Counted from the stretch's first letter, positions 33,755 to 42,183 are shown. The stretch: DNA of 64,000 nucleotides from UMGS1649 sp045651205 (GCA_045651205.1 JAZRSA010000020.1:1-64000), one strand, 5' to 3'. A program made the numbers and translations. Notes: generated by a model from the sequence alone, not told the origin.

Positions 33755-35839
33755 ATGGCAGGTAGAGAATATCCTCTTGAGAGGACAAGAAATATCGGTA
33801 TCATGGCTCACATCGATGCTGGTAAAACAACTACTACTGAAAGAATACTATTCTATACAGGAAAAACTCACAAATTAGGAGAAACTCACGATGGTGGAGC
33901 TACAATGGACTGGATGGCTCAAGAACAAGAAAGAGGTATCACAATTACTTCTGCAGCAACAACTTGTTTCTGGAACGATAACAGAATAAACATTATCGAT
34001 ACTCCAGGACACGTTGACTTTACAATCGAAGTTGAAAGATCTCTAAGAGTACTTGACGGTTCAGTTACAGTACTATGTGCTAAAGGTGGAGTACAACCAC
34101 AATCTGAAACTGTATGGAGACAAGCAAACAAATATAAAGTACCAAGAATGATATACGTTAACAAAATGGATATCATGGGTGCAGATTTCTATAGATGTGT
34201 AGAACAACTTAGAAACAGATTAAAAGCTAACGCAGTACCAATCCAATTACCAATAGGTAAAGAAGATTCATTTAGAGGTATTGTAGACTTAGTAGAAATG
34301 AAAGCTTATGTATATTATGATGAATTAGGTAAAGATATCAGATGTGAAGAAATTCCAGCAGATATGTTAGCTGATGCAGAAAAATATAGAAGCGAATTAT
34401 TAGATCATATAGCTGAGTTCGATGAAGAAATCATGATGAAATATCTTGAAGGTGAAGAACTTACTATAGATGAAATCAAAAAATGTATAAGACAATCAAC
34501 AATAGAAAACAAGATGGTTGCAGTAACTTGTGGTACATCTTACAAAAACAAAGGTGTTCAAAAGCTACTTGATGCTATAGTTGACTATATGCCATCACCA
34601 CTTGATGTTGAACAAATTAAAGGTGTTAACGAAAACGGTGAAGAAGAAGAAAGACCATCTTCTGATACAGAACCATTCGCAGCACTTGCATTCAAGATTG
34701 CAACAGATCCATTCGTTGGAAAACTTACATTCTTTAGAGTATACTCTGGAACACTAGAAGCTGGTTCATATGTATACAATGCAAACAAAGGCAAGAAAGA
34801 AAGAATCGGAAGAATTCTTCAAATGCACTCAAATGAAAGAAAAGATATAGATAAAGTTTACGCTGGAGATATCGCTGCAGCAGTTGGACTTAAAGATGTA
34901 TTTACTGGAGATTCATTATGTGATGAAAAACACCCAGTTGTACTTGAATCTATTGAATTCCCAGACCCAGTTATTTCTATAGCTATTGAACCTAAATCAA
35001 AAGCTGACCAAGAAAAAATGGGTATAGCATTATCTAAACTTGCTGAAGAAGATCCATCATTCAAAACATATACTGATGGTGAAACTGGTCAAACAATAAT
35101 TGCTGGTATGGGTGAACTTCACCTAGACATAATAGTAGATAGATTAAAACGTGAATTCCACGTTGAAGCTAACGTAGGTAAACCACAAGTTGCTTACAAA
35201 GAAACTATTAAGAGAGCAGTTAAAGTTGAAGGTAAATTTATTAGACAATCTGGTGGTAAAGGACAATACGGTCACGTATGGTTAGAAGTTGAACCACAAG
35301 AAGCTGGTAAAGGTTACTCATTCGAATCTAAAATCGTTGGTGGTGTTGTTCCTAAGGAATACGTTAAACCAACTGATGAAGGTATTAGAGATGCAATGAA
35401 GAGCGGTATACTTGCTGGTTACCCAGTTGTTGACGTTAAAGTTGCACTTGTTGATGGTTCATACCACGATGTTGACTCATCAGAAGCAGCCTTCAAAGTA
35501 GCAGGTTCTATGGCGTTCAAAGAAGCTTGCCGTCAAGGTGGAGCAGTATTACTTGAACCAATCATGAAAGTTGATGTAATAGTTCCTGAAGAATATATGG
35601 GTGATGTTATAGGTGACATCAACTCAAGACGTGGAAGACTAGAAGGTATGGAAGCAGATTCTGGAACACAAACAATCCATTCATTTGTACCATTATCTGA
35701 AATGTTCGGATACGCTACAGACTTAAGAAGTAAAACTCAAGGTAGAGGTGTTTACTCAATGGAACCAAGTCACTATGAAGAAGTTCCAAAATCAGTACAT
35801 GAAGCTATTGTTGGCGCTAGAGCTAAGAAAGAAGACTAA
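33755..35839 (+). CDS. fusA: Translation elongation factor G
   Basis: 694 residues. GTPase motifs: AHIDAGKTTTTERIL, RGITITSAATT, DTPGHVDFTIEVERSLR and NKMDIMGADF. Domains II-V follow, with GGKGQYGHVWLE and the domain V end RGVYSMEPSHYEEVP. Catalyses translocation and, with RRF, ribosome recycling. GGAGG precedes the ATG. It sits in the conserved rpsL-rpsG-fusA-tuf order. Confidence 0.98.
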   Translation: MAGREYPLERTRNIGIMAHIDAGKTTTTERILFYTGKTHKLGETHDGGATMDWMAQEQERGITITSAATTCFWNDNRINIIDTPGHVDFTIEVERSLRVLDGSVTVLCAKGGVQPQSETVWRQANKYKVPRMIYVNKMDIMGADFYRCVEQLRNRLKANAVPIQLPIGKEDSFRGIVDLVEMKAYVYYDELGKDIRCEEIPADMLADAEKYRSELLDHIAEFDEEIMMKYLEGEELTIDEIKKCIRQSTIENKMVAVTCGTSYKNKGVQKLLDAIVDYMPSPLDVEQIKGVNENGEEEERPSSDTEPFAALAFKIATDPFVGKLTFFRVYSGTLEAGSYVYNANKGKKERIGRILQMHSNERKDIDKVYAGDIAAAVGLKDVFTGDSLCDEKHPVVLESIEFPDPVISIAIEPKSKADQEKMGIALSKLAEEDPSFKTYTDGETGQTIIAGMGELHLDIIVDRLKREFHVEANVGKPQVAYKETIKRAVKVEGKFIRQSGGKGQYGHVWLEVEPQEAGKGYSFESKIVGGVVPKEYVKPTDEGIRDAMKSGILAGYPVVDVKVALVDGSYHDVDSSEAAFKVAGSMAFKEACRQGGAVLLEPIMKVDVIVPEEYMGDVIGDINSRRGRLEGMEADSGTQTIHSFVPLSEMFGYATDLRSKTQGRGVYSMEPSHYEEVPKSVHEAIVGARAKKED

Positions 35840-35861
35840 TTGTACTTAAAAAATTAGAAAA

Positions 35862-35934
35862 AACGGTTAATGACTTGCAAAAAATATTTTTGTGTAGTAC
35901 AATGACCTTAAATAATGTGCAAACATTAACCGTT
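35862..35934. promoter_or_regulatory. Inverted repeat bracketing the tuf promoter
   Basis: Perfect 11-bp arms AACGGTTAATG (35862-35872) and CATTAACCGTT (35924-35934). One arm ends just upstream of the -35 box; the other begins about 20 bp after the -10 box. The core TAACCGTTA also forms the palindrome at 17795. Confidence 0.5.
35875..35903 (+). promoter_or_regulatory. Internal promoter for tuf
   Basis: TTGCAA (35875-35880), 17-bp spacer, TACAAT (35898-35903). It would allow tuf expression independent of the rest of the str operon. Confidence 0.7.
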
Positions 35935-35967
35935 AATTATATTTATAAAAATAAGGAGGAAAATAAA

Positions 35968-37170
35968 ATGGCAAAAGCTAAGTTCGAAAGAACAAAACCA
36001 CATTGTAATGTTGGAACAATCGGTCACGTTGACCACGGTAAAACAACATTAACAGCAGCTATAACTAAAGTAGCAGCTTTAAACAATGGAGCAGAATTCA
36101 AAGCATATGATCAAATAGATAACGCTCCAGAAGAAAGAGCAAGAGGAATCACAATTTCTACTTCTCACGTTGAATATGAAACAGACAGAAGACACTACGC
36201 ACACGTTGACTGCCCAGGACACGCTGACTATGTTAAAAACATGATCACTGGTGCTGCGCAAATGGATGGTGCAATACTAGTTGTTTCTGCAGCTGATGGT
36301 CCAATGCCACAAACTAAAGAACACATACTACTTGCTAGACAAGTTGGTGTTCCTTACATCGTAGTATTTATGAACAAATGTGACCAAGTTGACGATCCAG
36401 AATTATTAGAATTAGTTGAAATGGATATCAGAGAATTATTAACTAAGTATGATTTCCCAGGAGATGATACTCCAATAGTTAAAGGTTCAGCTCTTAAAGT
36501 TCTTGAATCTTCATCAACAGATCCAAATGCACCTGAATATGCTCCAATCAAGGAATTATTAGATGCAGTTGATAGCTTTATTCCAGATCCAGAAAGAGAT
36601 ACAGATAAACCTTTCTTAATGCCTATCGAAGACGTATTCACAATCACTGGTCGTGGTACAGTTGTTACAGGTAGAGTTGAAAGAGGAACATTAAAAGTTG
36701 GTGACGAAGTTGAAATCGTTGGTCTTGCTGACGAATCTAAGAAAACAGTTGTTACTGGTATCGAAATGTTCAGAAAATCTCTAGATAGCGCTGAATGCGG
36801 AGACAACGCTGGTGTTCTATTAAGAGGAATTCAAAGAAACGAAGTTGAAAGAGGTCAAGTTCTTGCTAAACCAGGTTCTATAACACCTCATACTGAATTT
36901 GAAGCTGAAGTTTATATCCTAACTAAAGAAGAAGGTGGAAGACATACTCCATTCTTTAACGGATACAGACCACAATTCTATTTCAGAACAACTGACGTTA
37001 CAGGTATAATCGACCTTCCAAAGGATAAAGAAATGGTTATGCCAGGTGAAAACGTAACTATGAAAATTAAGTTAATAACTCCAATAGCTATTGAAAAAGG
37101 ACTTAAATTCGCTATCCGTGAAGGTGGTAGAACAGTTGGTTCTGGTTCAGTATCTAACATCATTGCTTAA
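35968..37170 (+). CDS. tuf: Translation elongation factor Tu
   Basis: 400 residues from ATG 35968 (AAGGAGG upstream). The frame extends further upstream to 35875, but that region holds the promoter. GTPase motifs are GHVDHGKTTLTAAI, RGITISTSHVEYE, DCPGHADYVKNM and NKCDQVDD. G4 carries Cys in NKCD, common in Gram-positives. Delivers aminoacyl-tRNA. No second copy is visible here. The coding sequence avoids rare codons. Confidence 0.98.
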   Translation: MAKAKFERTKPHCNVGTIGHVDHGKTTLTAAITKVAALNNGAEFKAYDQIDNAPEERARGITISTSHVEYETDRRHYAHVDCPGHADYVKNMITGAAQMDGAILVVSAADGPMPQTKEHILLARQVGVPYIVVFMNKCDQVDDPELLELVEMDIRELLTKYDFPGDDTPIVKGSALKVLESSSTDPNAPEYAPIKELLDAVDSFIPDPERDTDKPFLMPIEDVFTITGRGTVVTGRVERGTLKVGDEVEIVGLADESKKTVVTGIEMFRKSLDSAECGDNAGVLLRGIQRNEVERGQVLAKPGSITPHTEFEAEVYILTKEEGGRHTPFFNGYRPQFYFRTTDVTGIIDLPKDKEMVMPGENVTMKIKLITPIAIEKGLKFAIREGGRTVGSGSVSNIIA

Positions 37171-37195
37171 TTTGTATAGATATATGAATTTTACA

Positions 37196-37224
37196 GAAAA
37201 ACACATCGAAAGATGTGTTTTTTT
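37196..37224 (+). terminator. Terminator of the str operon
   Basis: Stem AAAACACATC / GATGTGTTTT with a GAAA tetraloop, followed by eight T. Confidence 0.92.
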
Positions 37225-37293
37225 GTTGTAATATGGTGTATAATAACAAAGTATTAAACACAGACTCTAAAAATAATTTATAGGAGGATATAC

Positions 37294-37566
37294 ATGAGCA
37301 AGTTTTTTACGGAAAAAGAAATGGATACCTTGCAACTATTTAGAAAGCAAGGCGGAATATTTCTTAGAATTTATGTAAATGAAAACCGGGTGGAAATCCT
37401 TGTAAGTGATGGTAATTTGGGATACAAACATTATCAGGAACTGGATAGTTATATGGCTAGAAAGGTAAAAGAAGCATATGCGGCTCAAAATGAGTATCAT
37501 GCGCCACTTATTAGAGGAACATATGATGTTTCGCTGGCTTGGTTTATAGTTCACTTTGGTGGTTAA
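37294..37566 (+). CDS. Small hypothetical protein
   Basis: A 90-residue soluble protein I do not recognise: an N-terminal helix (TEKEMDTLQLFRKQ), then a beta-hairpin (GIFLRIYVNENRVEILVSDG) and a helical C-terminus ending in AWFIVHFGG. AGGAGG precedes the ATG. A TATAAT at about 37240 follows the tuf terminator, but a convincing -35 is missing. Codons are slightly richer in G+C than its neighbours. Monocistronic, with a strong terminator. Confidence 0.65.
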   Translation: MSKFFTEKEMDTLQLFRKQGGIFLRIYVNENRVEILVSDGNLGYKHYQELDSYMARKVKEAYAAQNEYHAPLIRGTYDVSLAWFIVHFGG

Positions 37567-37592
37567 CAAGCACATAGGATATTACGCTGAGA

Positions 37593-37623
37593 AAATAACA
37601 CGGAAAATTTCCGTGTTATTTTT
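37593..37623. terminator. Bidirectional terminator
   Basis: Stem AAATAACACGGAAA / TTTCCGTGTTATTT with T-runs. It serves the 90-residue protein gene and the convergent membrane protein gene. Confidence 0.88.
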
Positions 37624-38170
37624 TGCTTATTCCATAAATGATGAATGGTTGTGCGAGAGGCATAAATATACTTAATACAAGAAGCGAAATGGCGTATTTA
37701 GGTGTTTTCATCTCGTATATTCTATAAAGTAATCCTAGCTTGCAAACTATGAATAAAATGGTTGCAAATGGTCCAACATAAGGTAAGAATGAAGAAAGTA
37801 ACAGTGCTGGTAATAAATATTCTGGGTGGTCAACATCTACACCGAATATTCTAGTTCTTTTAAGGATGATACCGTATATAAAGAAGCAGCCAAAAGGAAT
37901 GAATGCTAGCCATGCAAAACTTCTATTGTTATTTCTAGCTAAGTTATATAATCCTATAGAGCGGATAAAATATAACACAAGAATAGCTAGTGTAGTAAAT
38001 ATAAGTATTAAAGAAATAGTACTAATAATTGAAGTTAAACTAGACCAGTTAATATTCATAACCTGTTCATTCGTAGGAACATTTAACACATCATTTAACC
38101 AGTTCATAAATCTATTAAACATTTGATTTAATTTAATTGGAATAATAGCAGTCTCATTAAAAATATTCAT
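37616..38170 (-). CDS. Polytopic membrane protein, unknown
   Basis: A 184-residue protein with about four hydrophobic segments after an amphipathic N-terminus. Motifs include NLARNNNRSFAWLAFIPFG and the YLLPALLLSSFLPYVG region. The start ATG 38170 has AAAGGA 9 nt upstream; the longer frame to 38326 runs through the leader of the opposite gene and lacks a ribosome binding site. The family is not recognised. The short loop with basic and aromatic residues resembles small uncharacterised membrane proteins in gut Clostridia. Confidence 0.7.
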   Translation of the reverse strand: MNIFNETAIIPIKLNQMFNRFMNWLNDVLNVPTNEQVMNINWSSLTSIISTISLILIFTTLAILVLYFIRSIGLYNLARNNNRSFAWLAFIPFGCFFIYGIILKRTRIFGVDVDHPEYLLPALLLSSFLPYVGPFATILFIVCKLGLLYRIYEMKTPKYAISLLVLSIFMPLAQPFIIYGISKK

Positions 38171-38227
38171 AAAATCTAATCCTTTCGTAAATATTATGTG
38201 GACAATGTGGAAAAATATAATAAAAGA

Positions 38228-38256
38228 TTTACAAAAATATGAATTTGATATACAAT
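38228..38256 (+). promoter_or_regulatory. Promoter of the leader RNA before the prepilin-like gene
   Basis: TTTACA (38228-38233), 17-bp spacer, TACAAT (38251-38256). Predicted start near 38263. Confidence 0.65.
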
Positions 38257-38280
38257 AAAAACATATAAAGGGGTAAACAA

Positions 38281-38343
38281 ATGATAAAAAACGCTGAAAG
38301 CCTTGCGGCTGTACACACACACACACACACGTACATTTACTAA
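38281..38343 (+). CDS. Possible 20-residue leader peptide
   Basis: ATG with AAAGGGG 7 nt upstream. It encodes MIKNAESLAA followed by VHTHTHTYIY and a stop, inside the structured leader. The His-Thr repeat comes from the AC dinucleotide run. It could modulate the leader fold by ribosome movement; it may equally be incidental. Confidence 0.35.
   Translation: MIKNAESLAAVHTHTHTYIY
38312..38330. repeat. AC dinucleotide repeat
   Basis: (AC)9 flanked by GT and GTAC, occupying a predicted hairpin loop in the leader. Prone to slippage. Confidence 0.85.
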
Positions 38344-38390
38344 TGAAAAAACATTAGTAGCGTTTTTGCACCCAAAATATAAGAAAGATT

Positions 38391-38436
38391 AGCAAAGTAA
38401 CACATACTTATAGGTATGTGCTGCTTTGCTTTTTTG
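38391..38436 (+). terminator. Terminator directly upstream of the prepilin-like gene
   Basis: Outer stem AGCAAAG / CTTTGCT, inner stem CACATAC / GTATGTG, then six T. It ends 25 bp before the start codon at 38461, leaving no room for another promoter. Confidence 0.82.
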
Positions 38437-38460
38437 CATACAAAAAGGAGGTATGAGAAA

Positions 38461-39969
38461 ATGCAAAAGAAAAAGGGTATATCTTTAATAGTATTAGTAA
38501 TAACAATAATAGTAATGATAATTTTGGCAGCAGCTGTAGTAATTTCATTAACTAATACAGAGATAATAAATAGAGCAAGTGATGCTGTGTCGTTAATCGA
38601 ACAAAAAGAGTTTGAAAATTCGTGTACGTTAGAATTACAAATATTAGGTTGGAAACCAGGAGAGGGTATCGATAAGTATAAAGAACAGTTAGAAAAAGAA
38701 TTAGGCGTAACAGTTACAAGCTCAGGAGATAAACATGTAATAAAAAAAGAACATTTAACTATGACAATTTTTAATTCTGGACAAGTATCTGAAGGAGAAG
38801 TGAAATCGTGGGATGGAATTACTTGTGATACATCTTGGTACGATGATTCTAAAAGCGAATTTGTATTGACTTCGCCAGAACAGTTGGCAGGATTATCACA
38901 GTTAATTGTAGATGGTTGGTCATTCTATGGAAAAACTGTTAAATTAGGAGCGGATATTGATTTAAATAATCAACAATGGAGACCGATAGGAAGCCAAGTC
39001 TATTATTATGGGGATTTTGATGGCCAAAATCATACTATATATAATTTGAAAAGTGATAATCAAAGTTATGTTGGATTGTTTGGATTGTTAGCAAGTTCAA
39101 AAATAACGAACGTAAACATACATAATGTTAGCATAACTAATTCTTATTATGCGGGTGCTATAGCAGGATATGCTACAGGAACAGTAATAGTAGAAAATGT
39201 AAAGCTTACAGGAAAAGTAGATATAAATGGCTACTATTATATAGGAGGTATAATAGGCTATATTCAAGAAACACCAACAATAAAAAACATTCTATTAGAC
39301 GGGAATATTAATATAAGTACAACTTATGCAGGTGGAGGCATATTAGGATATGCTCAAGGAAAAACATTGATAGATGGGATAGAAGTTAAAGGAATATTAA
39401 AAGCAGTAGGACCACAATATATGGGCGGTGTATCTGGATACATTGTTGGTCAACCAACGATAAAAAATGTTAAAATTTTAGTTGAAGAAGAAAGCTTTAT
39501 TAATGGGACTACAATAGATGGGATAAACAATTCTGGTGGTATTGTAGGAAATTGCACAGGAACCTTTATAGAACCAAATATTAATTTTGCAATTATAGAA
39601 AACTGCGATGTAAACATAAATGTAATTATAGCAAGAGCGGGAGCAGGTGGAATTGCTGGATTTGTGGATGCGGCAAAGATTATTAATTGTGAGTATACCG
39701 GAACAGTAATATTAGATTCTATATACGATTTTCAAGAATATTTGTCTATTGGAGGTATAGCCGGTTATGCATGTAACTCAAATGATGTAAATAATGTAAC
39801 TATAGAAAAATGTAAATTCAATGGCGAATTAAAATATATTTTTGAAGGCCAAGAAAAAGAAGATGTAGATTATCTAAATAGTGGAATCGCTGGAGGAGAT
39901 AGAAGTTATAGTTCTCAAAATTTAACAATAATAGATTCGTATGTTAATGATGTTAAAGTAACAAAATAA
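38461..39969 (+). CDS. Prepilin-like protein with GLUG-type repeats
   Basis: A 502-residue protein from ATG 38461 (AAGGAGG upstream). The N-terminus KKKGISLIVLVITIIVMIILAAAVV has the layout of a type IV prepilin signal: basic, Gly, then a hydrophobic helix, with Ser at the +2 position after Gly. Residues 150-480 hold repeated units with G-x-x-GY turns (AGAIAGYATG, YIGGIIGYIQ, GGGILGYAQG, MGGVSGYIVG), a right-handed beta-helix/GLUG pattern typical of adhesins. It is probably surface-exposed or part of a pilus-like fibre. Expression must pass the terminator just upstream. Confidence 0.75.
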   Translation: MQKKKGISLIVLVITIIVMIILAAAVVISLTNTEIINRASDAVSLIEQKEFENSCTLELQILGWKPGEGIDKYKEQLEKELGVTVTSSGDKHVIKKEHLTMTIFNSGQVSEGEVKSWDGITCDTSWYDDSKSEFVLTSPEQLAGLSQLIVDGWSFYGKTVKLGADIDLNNQQWRPIGSQVYYYGDFDGQNHTIYNLKSDNQSYVGLFGLLASSKITNVNIHNVSITNSYYAGAIAGYATGTVIVENVKLTGKVDINGYYYIGGIIGYIQETPTIKNILLDGNINISTTYAGGGILGYAQGKTLIDGIEVKGILKAVGPQYMGGVSGYIVGQPTIKNVKILVEEESFINGTTIDGINNSGGIVGNCTGTFIEPNINFAIIENCDVNINVIIARAGAGGIAGFVDAAKIINCEYTGTVILDSIYDFQEYLSIGGIAGYACNSNDVNNVTIEKCKFNGELKYIFEGQEKEDVDYLNSGIAGGDRSYSSQNLTIIDSYVNDVKVTK

Positions 39970-39982
39970 TAAATAAACACGC

Positions 39983-40010
39983 AAAAAGCACCAAATTAAT
40001 GGTGCTTTTT
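39983..40010. terminator. Bidirectional terminator
   Basis: Stem AAAAAGCACCA / TGGTGCTTTTT. It ends the prepilin-like gene and the convergent orphan gene. Confidence 0.88.
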
Positions 40011-40033
40011 GTTGTTAGTTTGAGAATTTTGTA

Positions 40034-40399
40034 TTACTTCGCGTGAAGGTCTGTAAGTGTAAGGGCGGTGCAGACATCGGTGTTCTTTTCTCTAGGAATA
40101 ACAATAGAGAAATCTTTGCAACCGGTAATGTCTACGGAAAACTCCTTTTCCTTGAGATAACGGTAACCTACAAACTTCTTCTTTCCATCTGCTTTAGTAA
40201 ATTCAAAGTAGCAGTCAATTTCAAGATTCGAGATGAATCTGAAGGTGAGAGTTTCATAGTCGTTATCGTTTACGAAGGTGAAAATGTATTCCTTGTTCCG
40301 GATACATCTTGAGAAGTTAATAAGCAGCGTGTCACTTACGCCAAAATCCAGTTCTACGGGTTTATCTCCGTTAAACATAAGTTGTAGTTTTTGATCCAT
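40034..40399 (-). CDS. Orphan hypothetical protein of foreign composition
   Basis: A 121-residue soluble protein, predicted beta-rich (KEYIFTFVNDNDYETLTFRF, EIDCYFEFTKADGKKKF). I recognise no family. Ile is encoded only by ATT/ATC here, whereas flanking genes use mostly ATA, and Leu is often CTT/CTC/CTG: signs of transfer or unusual selection. GGAGG lies before the ATG. It has its own strong promoter, divergent from fapR, a weak 5'-end hairpin and a shared terminator. Confidence 0.7.
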   Translation of the reverse strand: MDQKLQLMFNGDKPVELDFGVSDTLLINFSRCIRNKEYIFTFVNDNDYETLTFRFISNLEIDCYFEFTKADGKKKFVGYRYLKEKEFSVDITGCKDFSIVIPREKNTDVCTALTLTDLHAK

Positions 40400-40449
40400 T
40401 CTTTATTACCTCCAATTGTTTGTAATCTTAGTTTTTTACTACAATACTT

Positions 40450-40478
40450 AGTATATCATAGATGTGTATTTATGTCAA
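40450..40478 (-). promoter_or_regulatory. Promoter of the orphan gene at 40034
   Basis: Minus strand TTGACA (40473-40478), 17-bp spacer, TATACT (40450-40455). Short inverted repeats follow near +1 (TTGTA/TACAA, 40420-40444). Confidence 0.83.
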
Positions 40479-40492
40479 CTTAAATAAAGTGC

Positions 40493-40521
40493 TTGCAAAA
40501 TGAATAAGATAGTAGTAAAAT
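40493..40521 (+). promoter_or_regulatory. fapR promoter
   Basis: TTGCAA (40493-40498), 17-bp spacer, TAAAAT (40516-40521). No convincing FapR operator (TTAGTACC-type palindrome) is visible. Confidence 0.65.
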
Positions 40522-40542
40522 AATTGTTATGAGGTGATAATT

Positions 40543-41106
40543 TTGTCTAGAACTGCTACAGCAAGAAATATTCGTGGTGAAAAGATAATGGAATATTTAG
40601 AAAAGAATCCATTAGCTACTGATGAAATACTTGCTAAGACATTTAAAGTTAGCATAAATACAATAAGATTAGATAGAGCAAGACTTGGTATAAAAGAGTT
40701 TAAAGAAAGACTTAAAAACAAAGCAGAAGAAACTATGAAGCATGTAACTTCAATTTCTCCGGCAGAGTTTATTGGAGATATGATTAACTTCACGCCAAGT
40801 GTAGGAGCTGTTTCAAGATTAGAAACTACAAAGGATATGACATTTGAAGGTATGAATGTTGTAAAAGGACAATATATATATTCTTTTGCAGAGTCTATGG
40901 CTATTTCTCTAATACCAACCAAAGCAGCGTTAGTTGGAGTAGCAAATATTAAATATGTAGAAAAGATTGAGGCAGATACAGTAATATATGCTCATGCTGA
41001 AATGAGAAAGAAAACAGCGAGTGGATATATAGTTTGGGTTAGAATCCTAGATGAAAACGATTCACTTAAATTTAAAGGAAAATTCATATTGAAAGGAATA
41101 GTATAA
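40543..41106 (+). CDS. fapR: Transcription factor FapR
   Basis: 187 residues. TTG 40543 is the likely start, 6 nt after GAGGTG; GTG 40534 overlaps that site. The N-terminal helix-turn-helix reads TDEILAKTFKVSINTIRLDRARLGI, followed by the FapR linker (KEFKERLKNKAEETM) and a C-terminal hot-dog domain. FapR represses fatty-acid and phospholipid genes until malonyl-CoA/ACP binds. It overlaps plsX (TAATG), the order typical of Gram-positives. Confidence 0.93.
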   Translation: MSRTATARNIRGEKIMEYLEKNPLATDEILAKTFKVSINTIRLDRARLGIKEFKERLKNKAEETMKHVTSISPAEFIGDMINFTPSVGAVSRLETTKDMTFEGMNVVKGQYIYSFAESMAISLIPTKAALVGVANIKYVEKIEADTVIYAHAEMRKKTASGYIVWVRILDENDSLKFKGKFILKGIV

Positions 41107-42110
41107 TGGAAATATTAGTAGATATAAACGGAAGCGATAATGGAATAGATGAAGCAATAAGAGGCGTTGTAAACTCTGTTGGTAAAACAAAAGCAAAACT
41201 AACTATGGTTGGTGATGAAGCTAAAATTAAAGATTTTATTAAAGGTGAATATTTATCTAAGGCAGATAATATATTAAAGAATATATCAATACTTGATGCT
41301 AAAGATGCTATAACTAACTTTGATGATCCTGCATTTGCAATTAAGCATAAAAAGGAATCTAGTATAGTTAAAGCATATGACTATATGAAAGAAAAAGAAA
41401 ATACATTATTCTTATCTGCGGGTAGTACAGGAGCAGTTATGGCCGGTGGACTTCTTAAATTAAAAAGAATAGAAGGAATACACAGACCAGCGCTTGCAAC
41501 AGTTCTTCCAACGGTAGATGGAACAGGTGTTGTGCTTTTAGACTGTGGTGCAAACGTAACAGCAGCAGGAGTATCTTTAGTGCAATTTGCTAAAATGGGT
41601 ATGGTATACTGCAAAGAAGTATTAAAGAAAGATAAAATAAGAGTTGCGATGTTAAACATTGGAACTGAAGATAAAAAGGGTTCTCCAGACTTAAAAGAAG
41701 CTTACCAATCTTTAATGGATGAATGCCCAGAATTTGTTGGTAATATTGAAGCTAGAGAAATACTATCTGGCGATGCAGATGTAGTTGTAGCAAATGGTCT
41801 TATGGGAAATGTTGCCCTAAAATCTATTGAAGGAACAGCTAAGATTATGAAAAACGCACTTATGTCTGAGTTTAAAAAGAATGTATTTAATAAACTTAAA
41901 GCAGCAAGCTCAGTTGGATTAATTAAAAAAGCGTTATATAAATATGACTATACTAAGTATGGCGGAGCAGTACTTTTAGGAATTAGAAAGCCAGTAATTA
42001 AAATACATGGTAATGCAAAAGCACAAAATTATGAAGCAGCTATACTTCAAGCAGATACTGTTTTAGAGCAAAAATTAGTTAGAAAATTGTCAGAAAAAAT
42101 TACTAAGTAA
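41106..42110 (+). CDS. plsX: Phosphate acyltransferase PlsX
   Basis: 334 residues, family length. Recognisable segments: VDINGSDNG near the N-terminus, LSAGSTGAVMAGGLLKLKRI, DCGANV, NIGTEDKKGS and the C-terminal YGGAVLLGIRKPVIKIHGNA. PlsX makes acyl-phosphate from acyl-ACP for PlsY. It overlaps the fapR stop by 1 nt. fabD and fabG, often between plsX and acpP, are absent. Confidence 0.96.
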   Translation: MEILVDINGSDNGIDEAIRGVVNSVGKTKAKLTMVGDEAKIKDFIKGEYLSKADNILKNISILDAKDAITNFDDPAFAIKHKKESSIVKAYDYMKEKENTLFLSAGSTGAVMAGGLLKLKRIEGIHRPALATVLPTVDGTGVVLLDCGANVTAAGVSLVQFAKMGMVYCKEVLKKDKIRVAMLNIGTEDKKGSPDLKEAYQSLMDECPEFVGNIEAREILSGDADVVVANGLMGNVALKSIEGTAKIMKNALMSEFKKNVFNKLKAASSVGLIKKALYKYDYTKYGGAVLLGIRKPVIKIHGNAKAQNYEAAILQADTVLEQKLVRKLSEKITK

Positions 42111-42121
42111 TAATAAAACTA

Positions 42122-42150
42122 TTGACAACAGTATAAAAATAATAGATAAT
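42122..42150 (+). promoter_or_regulatory. acpP promoter
   Basis: TTGACA (42122-42127), 17-bp spacer, GATAAT (42145-42150). Confidence 0.7.
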
Positions 42151-42183
42151 ACACATATAAGCTTTAACATGGAGGTGAATAAA

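Larger units (their letters stand above)
38263..38436 (+). ncRNA. Structured leader RNA, candidate attenuator
   Basis: A closing stem AAAAACGCT (38287-38295) / AGCGTTTTT (38359-38367) encloses three hairpins: AGCC/GGCT (38299-38310), TGTAC/GTACA with the AC repeat in its loop (38310-38335), and TACTAATG/CATTAGTA with an all-A loop (38338-38359). A terminator follows at 38391. I could not match it to a known riboswitch class. Confidence 0.5.

Noticed and set aside
38281..38343. Histidine-operon style leader peptide (HTHTHT)
   Set aside because: The His codons arise from an (AC)n tract and the downstream gene is a surface protein, not amino-acid biosynthesis. Kept only as a tentative leader peptide.
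40400..40542. FapR operator upstream of fapR
   Set aside because: TTAGTTTTTTACTA-like sequence is present but does not match the 17-bp TTAGTACC-type palindrome; it lies in the leader of the divergent orphan gene.
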